DNA of 64,000 nucleotides from Erythrophleum ivorense (GCA_026724425.1 JAIUCV010000023.1:1612001-1676000), one strand, 5' to 3'. Shown: positions 1 to 12,920, counted from the first letter of the stretch. The notes: generated by a model from the letters alone, not told the origin. Numbers and translations are program-made.

Positions 1-1424
1 ACATGTAACTCATATGGTAATGTATGTATATTCAGACCCAACCTCCTAACACAGTCATATGATATGAAAGAATGGCTAGCGCTCGAATCAAATAAGGCAG
101 TTATAGAAAAATCATTTATCTTAATAGTACCTTGGATCAGACTCGGGGACTGGCTAGCCTCCTGCTATGATAGGGCAAAAACTCTACCCTGGGTCTGTGG
201 TCTGAGAGGAGGATCCATCTCCCTCGGCTGTGTGATCTGTAGAGGGGCCTGTTGAGAAGTTTGGGTGCAATTTTTGGCTATATGTCCCGGCCTACCACAT
301 CTAAAGCACACATTCTGCCCCGCATAATACGGTCTGGTACCGTGATTCCTACCACACTAGGGACATATGATAGGTGGGGTACTACCCTTACTGGACTGAG
401 TCCTTCTTCTCTTGCCCCTTTGGTTTCACTGACTCTTTCCGCCTCTACGGCTCGTCACTGCAGGCTGGGAACCATCTCTAGATCTCTTGGGCTCAAGGAG
501 GGGGAGAGGTGGTCTGGCGCTGGAGGTAGGTTGTATCATCCTAAGATTTGTTTCTGTTACTCTACATACTTCTACAAGGGTATTGAAGTGCCTGATTCTC
601 TATGGCACTACCCTGTCTCGGATCTCAGGGAGCAAGCCCTTCTCTAACCTATCTGCCCTCTATTTCTCATCATCATGTCTCTGTAGGTATGAGGAATATC
701 TGGAGAGCTCAACAAACTTTGCTACATACTAGTCCATGGATATCCCCAGAGTCTGTCTAAACAGGATAAATTCTGACTCCTTCTCATCTCTGATGGAATC
801 AAGGAAATACTTCTCATGGAATGCCTCGAGGAATGCCTCCCAGGTAATCGGGGTATTCCTCGCTCTTAGAATAGGCTTAGTGCCCTTCCACCAGTAAATT
901 ACTTCTTTCTGTAACTGAAATGCAGCCATCTTGGCTTTTTGCTCAGAAGTGCACTCCATCACCTCGAAGATCTACTCTAGCTCCATAATCCAGGCCTTAG
1001 CTTTATCTGCGTTCATCTCACCATCAAAGGTGGGAGGCCCAAATTTTCTAAACTGGGTGATCACTTTTCGGATCGAGGTTTGCTGCTCAGTAGGAGGCGT
1101 CTGAGCTGGTGGAATTGGAGCAATAGCCTGCATGTGTGGCTGCACGTCTGTAGGAGTCGCCCCTGAGTGCTCAGGATGATCTGAGTGTGGAGGTGGCTGA
1201 GGAGGAGGAGGTGTAGGGCCCTGGCTATCTCTCTCAACAAGCCGTTCTTGTAACTGCATGATAATGGCCTGCTGCTGATCCAGGCGAGCCATAATAGACT
1301 GTAGGGCTCCAGTAACTGGATCACTAGGCCCGGCTTCATCAGCCTGAGTCTCTATGGGAGGCCTACCTCTTCCTCTACCTCTACCTTGGCACGTGTCAAC
1401 CATCTTTTTGAAACATATAAGCAT
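1..1424 (-). pseudogene. Ty3/Gypsy gag-protease remnant, truncated by window edge
   Basis: This is the N-terminal part of an LTR-retrotransposon polyprotein (capsid, nucleocapsid, protease). It reads leftward from a Met at 1422-1424; a second Met at 1401-1403 is as likely. In order one sees a basic RGRGRGRPP tract just after the start, a Pro-rich linker, and a retrotrans_gag-like domain (PPTFDGEMNADKAKAWIMELE, then a segment with WWKGT and TWEAFLEAFHEKYF). A CCHC zinc knuckle, CFRCGRPGHIAKNC, lies at 267-308. The start of an aspartic protease at about 1-110 contains ALFDSSASHSFIS. The protease loop reads DSSA at 78-89 where the family usually has DSGA or DTGA, so it is probably catalytically dead. 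The register is constant for 1.4 kb but broken by seven stops (codons at 972, 729, 660, 600, 426, 357 and 165). The nearest lineage by style is a Tekay/Del-like chromovirus; this is inferred, since no integrase or chromodomain is in view. Confidence 0.9.
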
Positions 1425-1545
1425 GCTTTAGTACATAATATGGACACACGTCACTGCCACACACTCAATCATCCATAACAAACTCATATACATCTTGGCA
1501 ACTCACAAACACAAGCCACAACCTACAATGAGAGCCTAAACCTTC

Positions 1546-1557
1546 GCTTTGATACCA
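1546..1557 (-). other. Primer-binding site, initiator tRNA-Met type
   Basis: On the minus strand this reads TGGTATCAAAGC, close to the plant initiator tRNA-Met PBS (TGGTATCAGAGC). It lies five bases inside the 3' boundary of LTR N, where minus-strand DNA synthesis would start, and about 120 bp upstream of the gag start. It fixes the orientation of the element and the inner end of the LTR. Confidence 0.85.
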
Positions 1558-3023
1558 ACCAATGTAACACCATCATTTCTAGCTTGTACCCATCATGCCT
1601 TACATGCTCTTATGAGATATAGGAAGAATCAAGTGAGATCTTCCTCATTAGGTTCTTATTCTTACTCACATGGCATCATGCATAGTTAGAAATTCACTTT
1701 ACTGTCACATAGACCATGTGAGCTCATTCCATGCATCCTCATACTTAATTACATCATTACAACTCCTTTCAATCCCAGAAACATGCTTTAAACCCATGGA
1801 AACTAAAAAGGGATATGAAACACGCACATTCATTTTTCGCTATACTTGGCCTCATTTCTGGGCAAAGTTTGAAAAATCACAATTAAATCCAGAAAAATTG
1901 AAAACATGTGATCTTAGTCATTCTAAAAAACTTAGGATATATACTTCATAGTAAAAATATGTGCAAGTCATAAAATCCCACACACAAGACTTTTGACACA
2001 TGAAATCATCTGGAGGTCGGAGTGGGTCCTGCTACTGTCACAGTTTACTGATATGAATTTCAAAAATGTCTAACTAATTCCACAAAAATCCAATGGATGA
2101 AAATGATATTATTATGGAAAGATGTAGATTTTGAATAGATATAAAAAATATCTCCAGATCAGTTCATCAGGCCAAACGCTCAGAAATTGATGGAACAGTA
2201 CCTCGGGTCAGGCAAGACAACTAATACTAGGCAGAAACTTTGAAAATTCATATCTTCCTCTCTAGACCTCCAATTGAGGTGCTTCTAGTTGCTACAGGTC
2301 TCTGTGACTGTATAGTTTCTTTCTATAAAATTTAGTAGCCATTGGACCATGTTTGCCCCTCGGATGACACAATTCCACAACTGACCAAATGAACAGTGTT
2401 TATGAAAATCTGAATTTCTGATACCAACTTTGAAAAATCATAGAAAATTCTACAGACCTCCAAATGACTTGATCTTTAGCTTCCCAAAAAGCTCTAGACA
2501 TGATCTAGTCACATGCCAAATGTTAAGGCAAGGAGAGATCATTTGGTCAGACTTGAACATCATGAGGCAAAATGACCATTTTCTCTTGCTAAAGAGGGCT
2601 CCAAGGGTGCAATTTGGCTTCATCTACTTCTAAGGCTCTATGAGCACGTGGGAAAGCATCAACACAAGCTATTAAACATGGCTCAATTGCCTACCAACCC
2701 AGAATTGCAAAACTCACTCTCCCACACCAACACATACACCATGTACATAGGCTAAGAATCTTACTATTCATATCGAAGCTTGCTACATCATGCACTATAA
2801 GTTCGATTCTCATACATATACATTAAGTACATCCATTTACAAGTATTCTTAAGTGCCTACAACATGTACGTTGTTAGATTACATCCCTTGACTTAACTAC
2901 AAAATGGTGCCAGAATGGCTCTTTTACAATTTCTTCACCGAATCCCTAGCTCCAAGCTTGGTGGCTCCCATTTCTTGCCTCACTTGGTCCACCTAGCATG
3001 TTAGGATGATGGAGAGGGGGAGT

Positions 3024-3040
3024 GAGATTCAAAGAATCTC
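3024..3040. repeat. Conserved stem in LTR N
   Basis: A perfect inverted repeat, GAGATTC/GAATCTC with a 3-base loop. It is the LTR N copy of a stem found at the equivalent place in nearly every LTR of the window (see findings). Confidence 0.8.
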
Positions 3041-4062
3041 AATAGCTCATCTCTCATTCAATCATACATAAAGCATGCAAACAAGTCTCACAAATGTATG
3101 CATGGGCATATTAGCATGTGGAATCATAAGAAAAGCATTTTCAACATTTGAGTAAGCCATACATAACATATAAAAGCTTGCCAAGCAAATGGATTAGCCT
3201 CACCCCTTTACTTGTGGATTTTGGACTTGCCTCACCCAATCTTTAAGAGGTTCTTAGACTCAAGCCTTACTCTTGGGAGTCAACCTCACTTATGGGAGAC
3301 TCTTTGCTTTGTCTCAACTAACTTTAGGGTTCTTGGCTCATCCTCACCATGGCTAAAGGGTTATTGGCTTTTCCATACTTAAGCAAAGCAAAGCAATCAC
3401 ATAAAACCTCATTGAAATACATAAAGCATCATCATGCTAGCATACTTTTCATGGTTTAAAAACATACATACACACATGCAAGACAACATAAGCACACATC
3501 TAGACATGAGAGAAGGTAGAGAGAGCTACCTTATTGGCTAATCACAAGCTTTCCTTTCAATTTGTCTCCTCCCTTGTTGATTTCACAATCACCACTAGAT
3601 GGGAGTGCTTCTCTTGAGCCTAATCACACAAGAAGCATGGAATTATTCTCTCAATACTTTATTCATGAAGAGAAACTTGGGTTTCTCTGTAGAATTCTAC
3701 TAACTCTCCTTCCTCTCTCAAGCTCTTAAAAATGATGGCAAAGAGGAAAAAGTAAGGATATGTGAGTTTTGATCTTCTTCAAGAGGGGTTTTTCTATTCT
3801 CCCTCTTCTGGACCAAGCTTAAAACCCAACTACTTTCACTAACCAAACCATAAGAAAAGAGGGCAAGGAAAGAAGATCAATATTCTAAGAGAAAAGCCAA
3901 GCAAAACCTTACCTTTTCTTGTTCTTCCTTCCTCCTCTAGGTTTCTCTCTCTCTCTTCCACCCTTTTCTCTATCTTAAAGGGAGCTTAAGTCGGTTAAAA
4001 GAATAAAGGAGGGGTTGGGAGGCTTTAAAAAGTCAAATTCTCTTTTTTCATGCTTTTCCGAA

Positions 4063-4300
4063 CTAACCCTCGCTATAGCGAGCCATAACCCTCACTACGG
4101 CGAGCTCGTGTCAATCCCAGACCTCTATCTTCGCTACAGCGTGCGCTACGGCGAGCAACGCCTTGGTTTTTGTTTGGGGTGCTCGCACTCGCTATAGCTA
4201 GAAGCATTTTCGCTATCGTCAAAAGGCACTCTCGTTATAGCTAGACCATTTCTCGTTATAGCGAACAGGTACATTCGCTATAGCTAGGCTGTAGCTAGCA
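4063..4300. repeat. CTATAG palindrome array in LTR N
   Basis: About ten copies of a short palindromic motif (consensus CGCTATAGCG, with variants such as CGCTACGGCG and CGTTATAGCG) are spaced roughly 20-35 bp apart. This is one of the most CpG-rich stretches in an otherwise AT-rich window. Equivalent arrays occur near the 5' ends of LTR F (24715-24900) and LTR H (39670-39915). Confidence 0.85.
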
Positions 4301-4513
4301 GACTTAGAAAATTTTTAGCCTTCAAAAATTTTCAGCTTTCTCTTTTTTTTTTCTTTTTCTTTCTTTCTTTTTTTTTCTGGTTGTTACATGAGGAGGAATA
4401 CAAGATTCAAAGATACCTTGTCAAGTTAGACCTGCACCCAAAACCAAAAGGAAAATTTTGGCAAAAGGATTTCTAAGTGAAAAGGAAACAAATGCATCAA
4501 TTCTTTTGTGTCA

Positions 4514-4551
4514 ATACGTATATATGTGTGTGTGTGTGCGCGCGCGCGTGC
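4514..4551. repeat. 38-bp alternating purine-pyrimidine tract
   Basis: The tract runs without a break as TA steps, then (TG)n, then (CG)n, ending before CC at 4551-4552. Uninterrupted alternation with a CG core is the classic composition for B-to-Z transition. It lies 126 bp outside LTR N and is followed by more TA-rich microsatellite to about 4598. Confidence 0.85.
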
Positions 4552-6920
4552 CTATATACATATAGATCTATATATATGTATATGTATATATATATGTGCA
4601 CCGACCTTGCCTATTAGAATGAAAAGCTCAAATTTGTCAATTATTTAATAGGTATTTTTCTAATTTCATTCATTTAATAAGAAACCTTAGAAAATTAAAA
4701 ATTATATCTTTATATTCGTTTATTTACTTTGTTCAATCTCTGTGAAAATTTCGAATGAAATTGATAATATAAATCAATATGAATTTATTCAATCATTATA
4801 TTTCTACCATAAAGAATAATGTATGTCAAAAGTCTTTAAAGAACCAAATTAACACATCAGTTCATGAGTTTTATTTCTATGTTATTCAGAAATACATTCA
4901 AATAGATAAAAACAGCAATTTATATTATATTTATTATTTATCCTTAAATTCAAAAAAAATTGTAATATAGATTTGTATCCCAAGTTTATAAGAATGTATC
5001 TTTGTTAATAAATAATTATTTAAATATATAATTACCTAATTAACGTAACTATATTAAAAGTAATTTAGGATTTTATTATTAAGTATGAATAATTTAAGAA
5101 TTTATTATTAAATATTTAATATTAATAATTTACAAAATTATTATTATATGTTTGGCATGTTTAATTTAAGAATTATTATAATTCTTGATATGTTTAATTC
5201 ATACATTATTATTTGTTTTGATAAATTCTCTTAGAACCCTGCAAATTTAATTCAAATAATATATCATTTAATTATTTGTGTAAAGAAGAATATTTAAAGA
5301 CTCATACTTAAAAAACTAAATTCAAATTTATTCCTATAAATAAATCACTGTGATACTAAAATATCTTGATTTCTATACATGGATGCTTGAATTTAAAATA
5401 ATTCCTTTGTATAGATAATCTTTAATGGCCTTAGAACCCAAGTTCAATAGTCCCAACGCATCCCCCTTTGAGAAGTTGCTAGAAAGGGTTCCACTAGAGA
5501 ACCTTGGAAAGAGTAGAAACATTTATGAATTTATTTTGATGGACACAAATTCAATAATTTTCATCCATGAGTATGATCCAACAAATGACCAAAAATTCTT
5601 ACATTCAAAAATAAACATCAATAACGTCATTTCCCCTTCGTAATAGCATAAATCATTTTATACTCAGCAAGTGTTTTCAAGAAAGTTCAATAAGCAAGTA
5701 TCCAACTATTAAGATTATCGAAAAGCATGGTTTTCTAAAACCCTATTCCCATTCAAGGTTTACTTGGTTTAAGAAAGACATCGCATCATTTGCTCAATTG
5801 ATTTCTACTTTTTAAAGTGGTTTTATGTGTTTAGTTTGGTACTCCATTCATACCAAATGCTTATCAATTGTTCAAAAGCAAGGTAAACTTCTAGAAATAA
5901 ACTAGGCTACTTCACTTTTTTGCAAACTTTGGAGTCACTTGAATAGTATCATGGGATTACTTCTTTACCTCCAAGCTCCCTTTGCCCTTTCTACTTTGGT
6001 TATCAAAGGATTATAGCATACAATAGTGATCAAAATTTGATCCACAAATATTAAGTAAAGAAAAGATAATGCCATGGTGCTTGAGCTGCATAGGAAGAGG
6101 ACCACATGAATAAATTTAAAAAAAAAATAGAGCCCTTTTTGCTTAGGGCTACTATTCACACTTAGTAGCACAGCAATAAACACCACTGGTCCAAAGAGCA
6201 TCCTTAACAAGTTTAATATAGTGTTCAAAAAATTTCAAATTTTTCTATCATTAAAATAAAAAATCTGGACAAACTTGGCCATGGCAACATCTAAAGATGA
6301 ATTTCAACAGAAACTCAAGGCATTTTATATAACACATTTAGAGGATAACTTCAAGCATTTTCTCCAAGAACGATTGAAGATGACTGTTACAAATTGATCT
6401 GGCCAACATTCAATTGTGTTTCTTTAGGCAAAATTTCACACACTGTTTCGAAAGCAGAATCCATCAATCTTCAAAAGTAAAATTCAATTGCACAATTTCA
6501 CATGGTGAAGGCAACAATGCTTTACAAAAGAGTTAAAGAGATTCCCCAACACTAAACATTGTTACTAAAACATTGTTGCAAATTGATAGAATAAAATAAA
6601 ATATCTTCTGCTACCCCCACAGGCCCCCATGATCAACTGTATATTCAATTTACATTTGTATTATTAATATTTGAGCCATGCACAAGTATTAAGTGCAAAC
6701 AAATTTGGTTACCTTCTGTGGAATTTTTTTTTTCTAAATCAAAACTAAGTTCATTGTCCATGTGACAGTCAAAAATATTAAAATTAAATCTTTTACAATC
6801 ATATAGTTATAGTTATGCAGTTAGAGAAAATGTGACTCAAATCGATAAAAAGGTATATAGAACTTACTTCCATTTTTTAAACTCATTCTTTATTTTTTTC
6901 TATTTTTTTTAAATTATATC

Positions 6921-7311
6921 ATATACAATCTATTTTCTGAGGCAGCAACAGGAGATATAGTTTAAATTCTTTCTTCTGTGTTCAGGGGTAAGTTGTGTTT
7001 TTCTTAATATCTATATAAGATAATGAGAAATCTTCTAATGCCAAATTCAAAATTTTACACATCATGTTGCTTCTTTATTCGTCAACTAATGCAATGAGGA
7101 ACATGCTTGTATCACATAAACAGAACATCCAGCGAAGGGGACGAGAAGAGGAACGCAGATACAGCTTACACACATACATTTGGCTGTGTTTAATATTACC
7201 AATAATATCTATTTTCCAAAGAAGCAATAGGAGATATAATTTAAATTCTTTCTTCTGTTCAGGGGTAAGTTTTGATTTTTATTTCTATATAATACGAAAT
7301 CTTATGACTAA
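6921..7311 (+). repeat. Local direct duplication, two units
   Basis: Units at about 6921-7060 and 7201-7311 share long blocks, including gcaacaggagatatag versus gcaataggagatataa, then tttaaattctttcttctgt and caggggtaagtt. The units start about 270-280 bp apart and have diverged by small indels. Confidence 0.75.
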
Positions 7312-9559
7312 TTACAATGAATATTATCTTGCTTGGTTTATTGTCTGGAGAACTATTGGCTAAGATCTCAAAGAATAATAGATCAAATCTTATTCTACAT
7401 GAAATGGGGTTTGAAGATGGATAACATTTATTTTATTTTATTCCTTAATTTTTCTTTTATTTATTCTCATAATATAACTCCATCCTAGGCGCTGATTAAC
7501 TAGAAATTCAACATTGCTCTATAAAATGCAAAAAAAGAAGTATCTTACTTTCAAGTAAGAATGTCTGATTTATTAAGTCTTGAAGATTCCAAAGGCATAA
7601 AGCTGAGTCCAAATTTGAGCCCCTTTGAGATTCTATTTCAAGTTGCCGAAGTTGTTGCTAAGAAATTCGATTTCATCAGTAATAATCATAAAATCACAAG
7701 AAATTTATTTTTTAGAGGGAGCTTACTTTTAAAAGAGCTCTTGTAATCTATTTTGAAAAAATTATAGTTCTATTCCGATACTATCAATTTTTCTCCTTAT
7801 GGTTTTGTCATAAAAAAAGGGAGATTATTGACCTAAGTGGTTTATGAAGGCTTAATGATCTCAATAGCCTAATTATTTAATGATAAAAAAAAGGAAAGTA
7901 TGAAGTAAGAAGCCAGTTTCCAATAAAAAAGCCTAATAGATTTAAATGGATCAATTTCATTTGAAGCCCAATTGACTTAAAAATGATTAGCAATAGAAAT
8001 GACACAAAGGGACAATTTTACCAGAATTGTGAAAGGTATACTAAGCAAAAGGTAAAGAAAATATACTTACTCTTTTATCAAAAGTCAAAGGGAGTATTGA
8101 ACTCTACACCTCTTATCCCTTTACATGACTAAAGGAAAGTATTCTGATAATTATCTCATGTAGTGGATATGGATATCTGCCTTATGCAGTTTGATCTGAG
8201 TCACCATTATCTATATGAAACCAAGGAAAAAACAGTAACTAAAACTTGAAAGTATACAAAACTTTCTTAGCAAAGCAAGTAAGAATAATATACTACATCA
8301 AGACATTAGAAATAATATAGGACATAACCATGTTGTGGATATTATTATCATTCACAAGCTATCAATTCAAATGACAATAAAGAATGAAGCCTAACAAAAC
8401 TGAATATACAAGATCTCCTAAAGGCTCTACTTACTCTGAGTAAACATAAATAGAACACCAATGGCCAAAAAGGACATAATCAAATTGAAAATAAAAAAAT
8501 ATTCATTGCAGCCAAGGAATGAACCCAAAAAAATGGTTTCACAGCTTCAAAGAGCAATCATAACTAATTAAAGTTGAACCCAATTGAAATTACACTTAGA
8601 GCTAATAAAATGAAATAACAAGAAAATAATAATATAACCCAAAAATAGATAATTGATTAATAGAAAATAAATTATCTTGACATAGAAAATAATAACTAAT
8701 TAATTTGAATTAAATTGTAAAGCCTAGAAATCACTTATCTAATGCTTCCCTTAACGAATTTGTTATCCTAACAAAACATGACAATTCATTAATGGTGTGA
8801 CTGTATTATCTATGTGGAAGAGCTTCAAAATTGTCAACCAGTGCACCCATCGTTCACTAGTAGTGAGTGGCTAAAATTCCCTATTAGCTGCTACTGATAA
8901 GCTTTGCAAACATTGGACTCAATCACATGGGGTGGTCCATCAACATAAGTCTTGGAAGTATTTAGTGCACTAAGACAAGTATAGGAGAAGTGTCTCTGGC
9001 GCACCAAGACAAGTAACATCTTACCTAAATTCATCTAAGCTCAACATTGACCTACTAAAAAGAAGCAACCAAATTGACTAGCATATTTGGAGATACATAA
9101 TAACCAAATATGTTCTGTAAGCAACTGAAAAAGAACCAAATCTATTCTGTCTCTCTCAAACTTGATGTTCTATTTAGTTCCTGTGTCTTCATCTCTCAAT
9201 TTTTTCATTCTCCCAATATTCAAACCCTACGTTGTCTAATGGTATGGCAAATGGAAGCAAGTTAGTATGCAATCAATTAAAAGAAAAGATACAGGTTGCT
9301 TCTGTTCCTTTGTCCGAGCAAAGACACCCATAATCTCTAATAGAAAGAAAAGAATGAAGACAGTCATAATAGATTGGTGGCAGAATGAGGAAGAAATTGG
9401 TTGACCCAAATTCCTCGCCCTTCCTAACGAGACCAACTCGTGTGTAAAGGACCATCTCGAAGGTGGGCCAGGAAGCTGGTTACAGTGGGAGAGCAAAGCA
9501 TACCAACTAAGGAGACAATCCATACGGAAAGAGCAAAGCAGGCTCCCTGGCCAAAACAA

Positions 9560-10540
9560 ACAGCCCTTCCCTAACTAGAAACAAGATCGAGGCAAGCGTA
9601 TACAACTATGCATCAATGGGAAGAATGACACATCATAATCTCACTTTAACAGGGTATATAGTAATTGCTCTTTTTTTTCTTACTTTTTTGGTATTTTTGT
9701 TTTGATCTTAAGGTAAGGGGTCGTTCTTTATCTTGTAATAGGCTCAGAAAGAGTGTCCTATGCCCTATCTCTTTTTATTCTCTACCTTCGTTAAAGAGGC
9801 TCGCACACACTAGGGAAGAAACTGCTCTTTGAAGGCTCACATAGAGCCTGAATCCCGAGAGGGATTTGAAATCGCATCTTTCCCACCCGGAGCTAGAATG
9901 ACTTATCGTTAGTTGACCGTGATCAAGTTTGCTCTCTTGCTTTTTTGCAAGGAAGACAGAGTCAAGCGACCTAGCCTCACATAGCTCTGGATATTTCTGC
10001 TGCCCCTGGGCATCCCCGAAGAGGTACTACCAGATAGGCAGGCTTAACCATAGAGACAAAGCCAATCTTTAGTAAAAAAGAACATTGGGGCTCGACTCCG
10101 TAGAGACAAAGCCACAGGGACAAGGCATGCAGAGGGGAAAATGTAAGGGTAAGGGAGAGCCCTATTCTCTTATAAGTCTAATCTAGCTGAACAACTATTA
10201 GCCCCCATATAGATAAACCCTCCTCTGGTCAATTCCTCAATGCTTACTCACTCTACCATTCTTTCTCCACAGCACCCCCTCCCCCTGGCCAAACAAAAAA
10301 ACCAAATCTACCTACAGAAGAAAATTTTGGCGAAGGAGAAGAAGAACCTACCATCTCTTTCAGTAGACATTTGACTGATGCGCAGATTTGCTTTCTCTTT
10401 CTCCCTACTGCAAGGCGTAGGTTTCTTGCTAGGGCATGGAACTCGTCCTCGCTTGCTTTTCTGAATGGAAGGGAGGAAATAGAGTGTGTTTTGGTGGCGT
10501 TTTGGTCTGTGGTTTTCTTTTCCATATTTATTTCATTTAA
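9560..10540. other. GC-richer island, possible organelle-derived insert
   Basis: Composition changes abruptly to mixed-base, GC-richer sequence with none of the LTR or CACTA features. The style (for example ggctcgcacacactaggg, cctgggcatccccgaagagg) resembles plant mitochondrial intergenic DNA. A 14-base phrase, tagagacaaagcca, occurs twice about 50 bp apart near 10050 and 10100. A 90-codon open frame on the minus strand (10253-10525) has no motif I know. The organelle origin is a compositional guess, not a recognised gene match. Confidence 0.35.
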
Positions 10541-10599
10541 AATATAAAAATATTACATTATAACTTACAATCAATTAAAGGTTCAATATAAATATAGCT

Positions 10600-11330
10600 C
10601 AATTTATAAGTAAATAATAGTCCAAAAAAAAATTAATGCATCAAAAGATAGAAACATAGTATGAAATTTCAATTAATATAAAAACTTTAATACTTATCTC
10701 ATAGAAATAATTAATAATTTAATTTACATGTTTTAATTAATTAGTATACTTATCATTAAAGCTATACTATATATATAGTAATTTATTTGTATTTATTCCT
10801 TATCTTATTTCATTATATATTATTTTGGATTAGTCTTTATCTTAAATTAGATTATCTATTTTGATTATCTTCAAATATGAGTTTATTTTACTTATTTGAT
10901 TAATAATTTTCAAAACTAAATTAATATCATCTATGTACAAGAATGACATGAGAAAAACAAGTTTGTGAAAATTGTAAAGTTGAATTAGAAGAAGAGAAGA
11001 GAAAAGAGAAAGAGAGACCAGAGCAATGGAAGAAGAATTAATTTAAATCAACCTACAAGTGGATAATAGATTACAAAAAACTTTAATACTTATCTCACAA
11101 AAATTATGATTAATTTAATTTAAATTTTTTAAAATAATTAATATACTTATCCCTAAAGCTATATTTCTTTATCTATATATTAATAATCAATAATTTATTT
11201 TAATTTATTCTTTATCCAAATTCATTTGAACTTATTTTGGATTAGGCTTTCTCTTAAATAAAGTAATCTATTTCAAAAGAGAGACTAGAGTAATGGAAGA
11301 AATAAGAACATAACAATTACAAAGAAAGAA
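10600..11330 (+). repeat. Diverged direct duplication, about 0.4-kb units
   Basis: The first unit (about 10600-11045) and the second (about 11046-11330) share ordered blocks: aactttaatacttatctca, then the stretch around attattttggattag, then agtaatggaagaa or its variant. The second unit is shortened. Everything else here is AT-rich and non-coding. Confidence 0.7.
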
Positions 11331-12591
11331 GAAGATGACATCCTATCATAAAGTAAAATTGTTGATATCATGCCCTCAAATTGTAGAAGAGAAAATGGAG
11401 GAATTTGGCTCCATGAGCGTTAAGCTTAGAGGCCAAAGAGAGGAGTGTGGCTTAATAAGATGATGAAGAAGAAAAATGAGGGAATTACAAAATTTTTTTG
11501 GTAATTGAAAAAGAAGGATGAGGAAATTTTAGGAAAAAATTTAAAGAAATTGATATTAAATAAAGGGAAAAAAGAAAAAGGCGTTATTATGCTTTTTAAA
11601 GTCTTATTCAAATGACACTTAAGTGATAGTAAGTTTTTTATAATGCAAAATTTCATCTGGACCAAATATAAGTATATTTTTTCATTTTAAAAATACTTTA
11701 TAAATTTCAACGTTACACTGCATATCACATATTGTTCTTTTTATTAATTTTAAAGTTGGATAGAGGAAAAAGCAAGAGAGAGAAAAATAGTATTAGAAAA
11801 CCACTTCATTTCCTCTTTATTTTATTCTACAAATTATAATTCAGGATTTTTCCATTAAAAATTTTTATATTAAATATTTTTAAAATTTGTAGTTATTACA
11901 ACTAAAAAGTTGACCTGTATAAAAAATTATAATTTAATATTCTCAATTAAATTTTTCATCGTAAGTTTTTTTATAAGAATTTTTAAGTTTAATATCACTT
12001 AATATAATTTTTTTAAATGTATATCTTAAAACTATAATTTAACTGAAATTCTAATTAATAAATATATGTACATATAATTTAGACAATATGTAACTTTGAG
12101 TTATGCGTTTAAAGGTGGTACAACTAAAATTTTTAAAATTAAAATCTTTTACAATTAAAATACCTGTTTTTGAAATTTTTATCCTATATTCATCTTTAGA
12201 CCTAACAAGTTAAAAAAAAAAAAGATAAGAAAGAAATTACTTATTACACAATTACTATTCACAAATCCCTACAATAAGAGATCCATGTTTCTCTCATGGT
12301 TCATTCTAACCATTGACCTCAGTTTACAAGTGCAAATCTATAATCTTCAACAACATTTACAAGAGTTGATGAGAACAGCAATTTTGACTTCTTCAAGAAC
12401 TATAGGATATGTTATAACCTTTAACCTTAAATGTCTATTCTTCTTCCTCTTGTTCTTCATGCTAACCCATTTAACTCACTTAATAAATTGAATTTAAAGT
12501 TTTAATCTATTTAATTGAGTAAGTATAAATAGATTAACCATTATCAATATGTTGTTCATGATAAATTGGTCTTCCCCTAACTCATTGTAAA
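11331..12591. other. AT-rich spacer without recognisable features
   Basis: Very AT-rich DNA. Small open frames at 11426-11665 (minus) and 12285-12491 (plus) are low-complexity hydrophobic translations with no domain. Nothing identifiable lies between the duplication and the TSD of LTR A. Confidence 0.6.
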
Positions 12592-12920
12592 TGTAACGTT
12601 TAATTTTTCGTAAAATACCGAAATGAGTCAGTTTTCAAAGCAAGTCCCTTGAGATGAGTGATTCAAGGTCAAATAAAATTGGGAGAAAATTTTAAATAAT
12701 AAAAAATGAGGATTTGAGCCTTGAGTTGCCCAGAAACCAAGGTCGAAGTGATTCAAACAAATTGCCAAAAGGCCAGTGGCATTTTCGTAAATAAGTGTAA
12801 TTTTGGAGAAGCACCTAGGAGGGCTTTTTAAATGAAAATTTTAAGTTTTCCAGGGTTCTCAGAGGTCCCAAAAACCATGGGAAGCCCCGGAACCGGTAAA
12901 GCTCCTCCGGTGTACTCTTT

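Larger units (their letters stand above)
1563..4388 (-). mobile_element. LTR N: 5' LTR of the gag-bearing element
   Basis: The LTR is bounded by TGTAACACC at the PBS side and TGTTACA at the far side, so it reads TGTAACAACC...GGTGTTACA on the minus strand (2826 bp). Its body matches LTRs A-H, including the conserved stem at 3024-3040, the degenerate array around 3190-3370 and the terminal segment with the phrase ctccaattgaggtgc. Its 5' end belongs to the same subfamily as LTRs F and H, with a CTATAG palindrome array (4063-4300). The would-be TSD outside the element is tgagg at 4389-4393; its partner is off the window. It is the only LTR here still joined to an internal region, so it may be the youngest or best preserved member. 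Confidence 0.88.
4389..9560. other. AT-rich anonymous DNA, no supportable gene
   Basis: This 5.2-kb stretch has no LTR terminus, TIR, tRNA or convincing coding region that I can recognise. Short open frames at 5425-5643, 5965-6228, 7064-7363 and 7561-7746 are 60-100 codons with no family motif. The frames at 5425 and 7561 share the local pattern SPNxSPFExL, which may reflect an old duplication. A direct repeat of roughly 110 bp is present at 6921-7060 and 7201-7311. Confidence 0.6.

Noticed and set aside
252..647. Plus-strand open frame over the gag region
   Set aside because: It is antisense to the gag-protease frame, whose zinc knuckle and protease motifs are clear on the minus strand.
1061..1339. 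Minus-strand open frame in a second register of gag
   Set aside because: It overlaps the RGRGRG/Pro-rich gag N-terminus in another frame and has no motif of its own.
1546..1557. tRNA gene
   Set aside because: The match is only the primer-binding site complementary to a tRNA 3' end; no cloverleaf follows. The same holds for the TRIM PBS copies.
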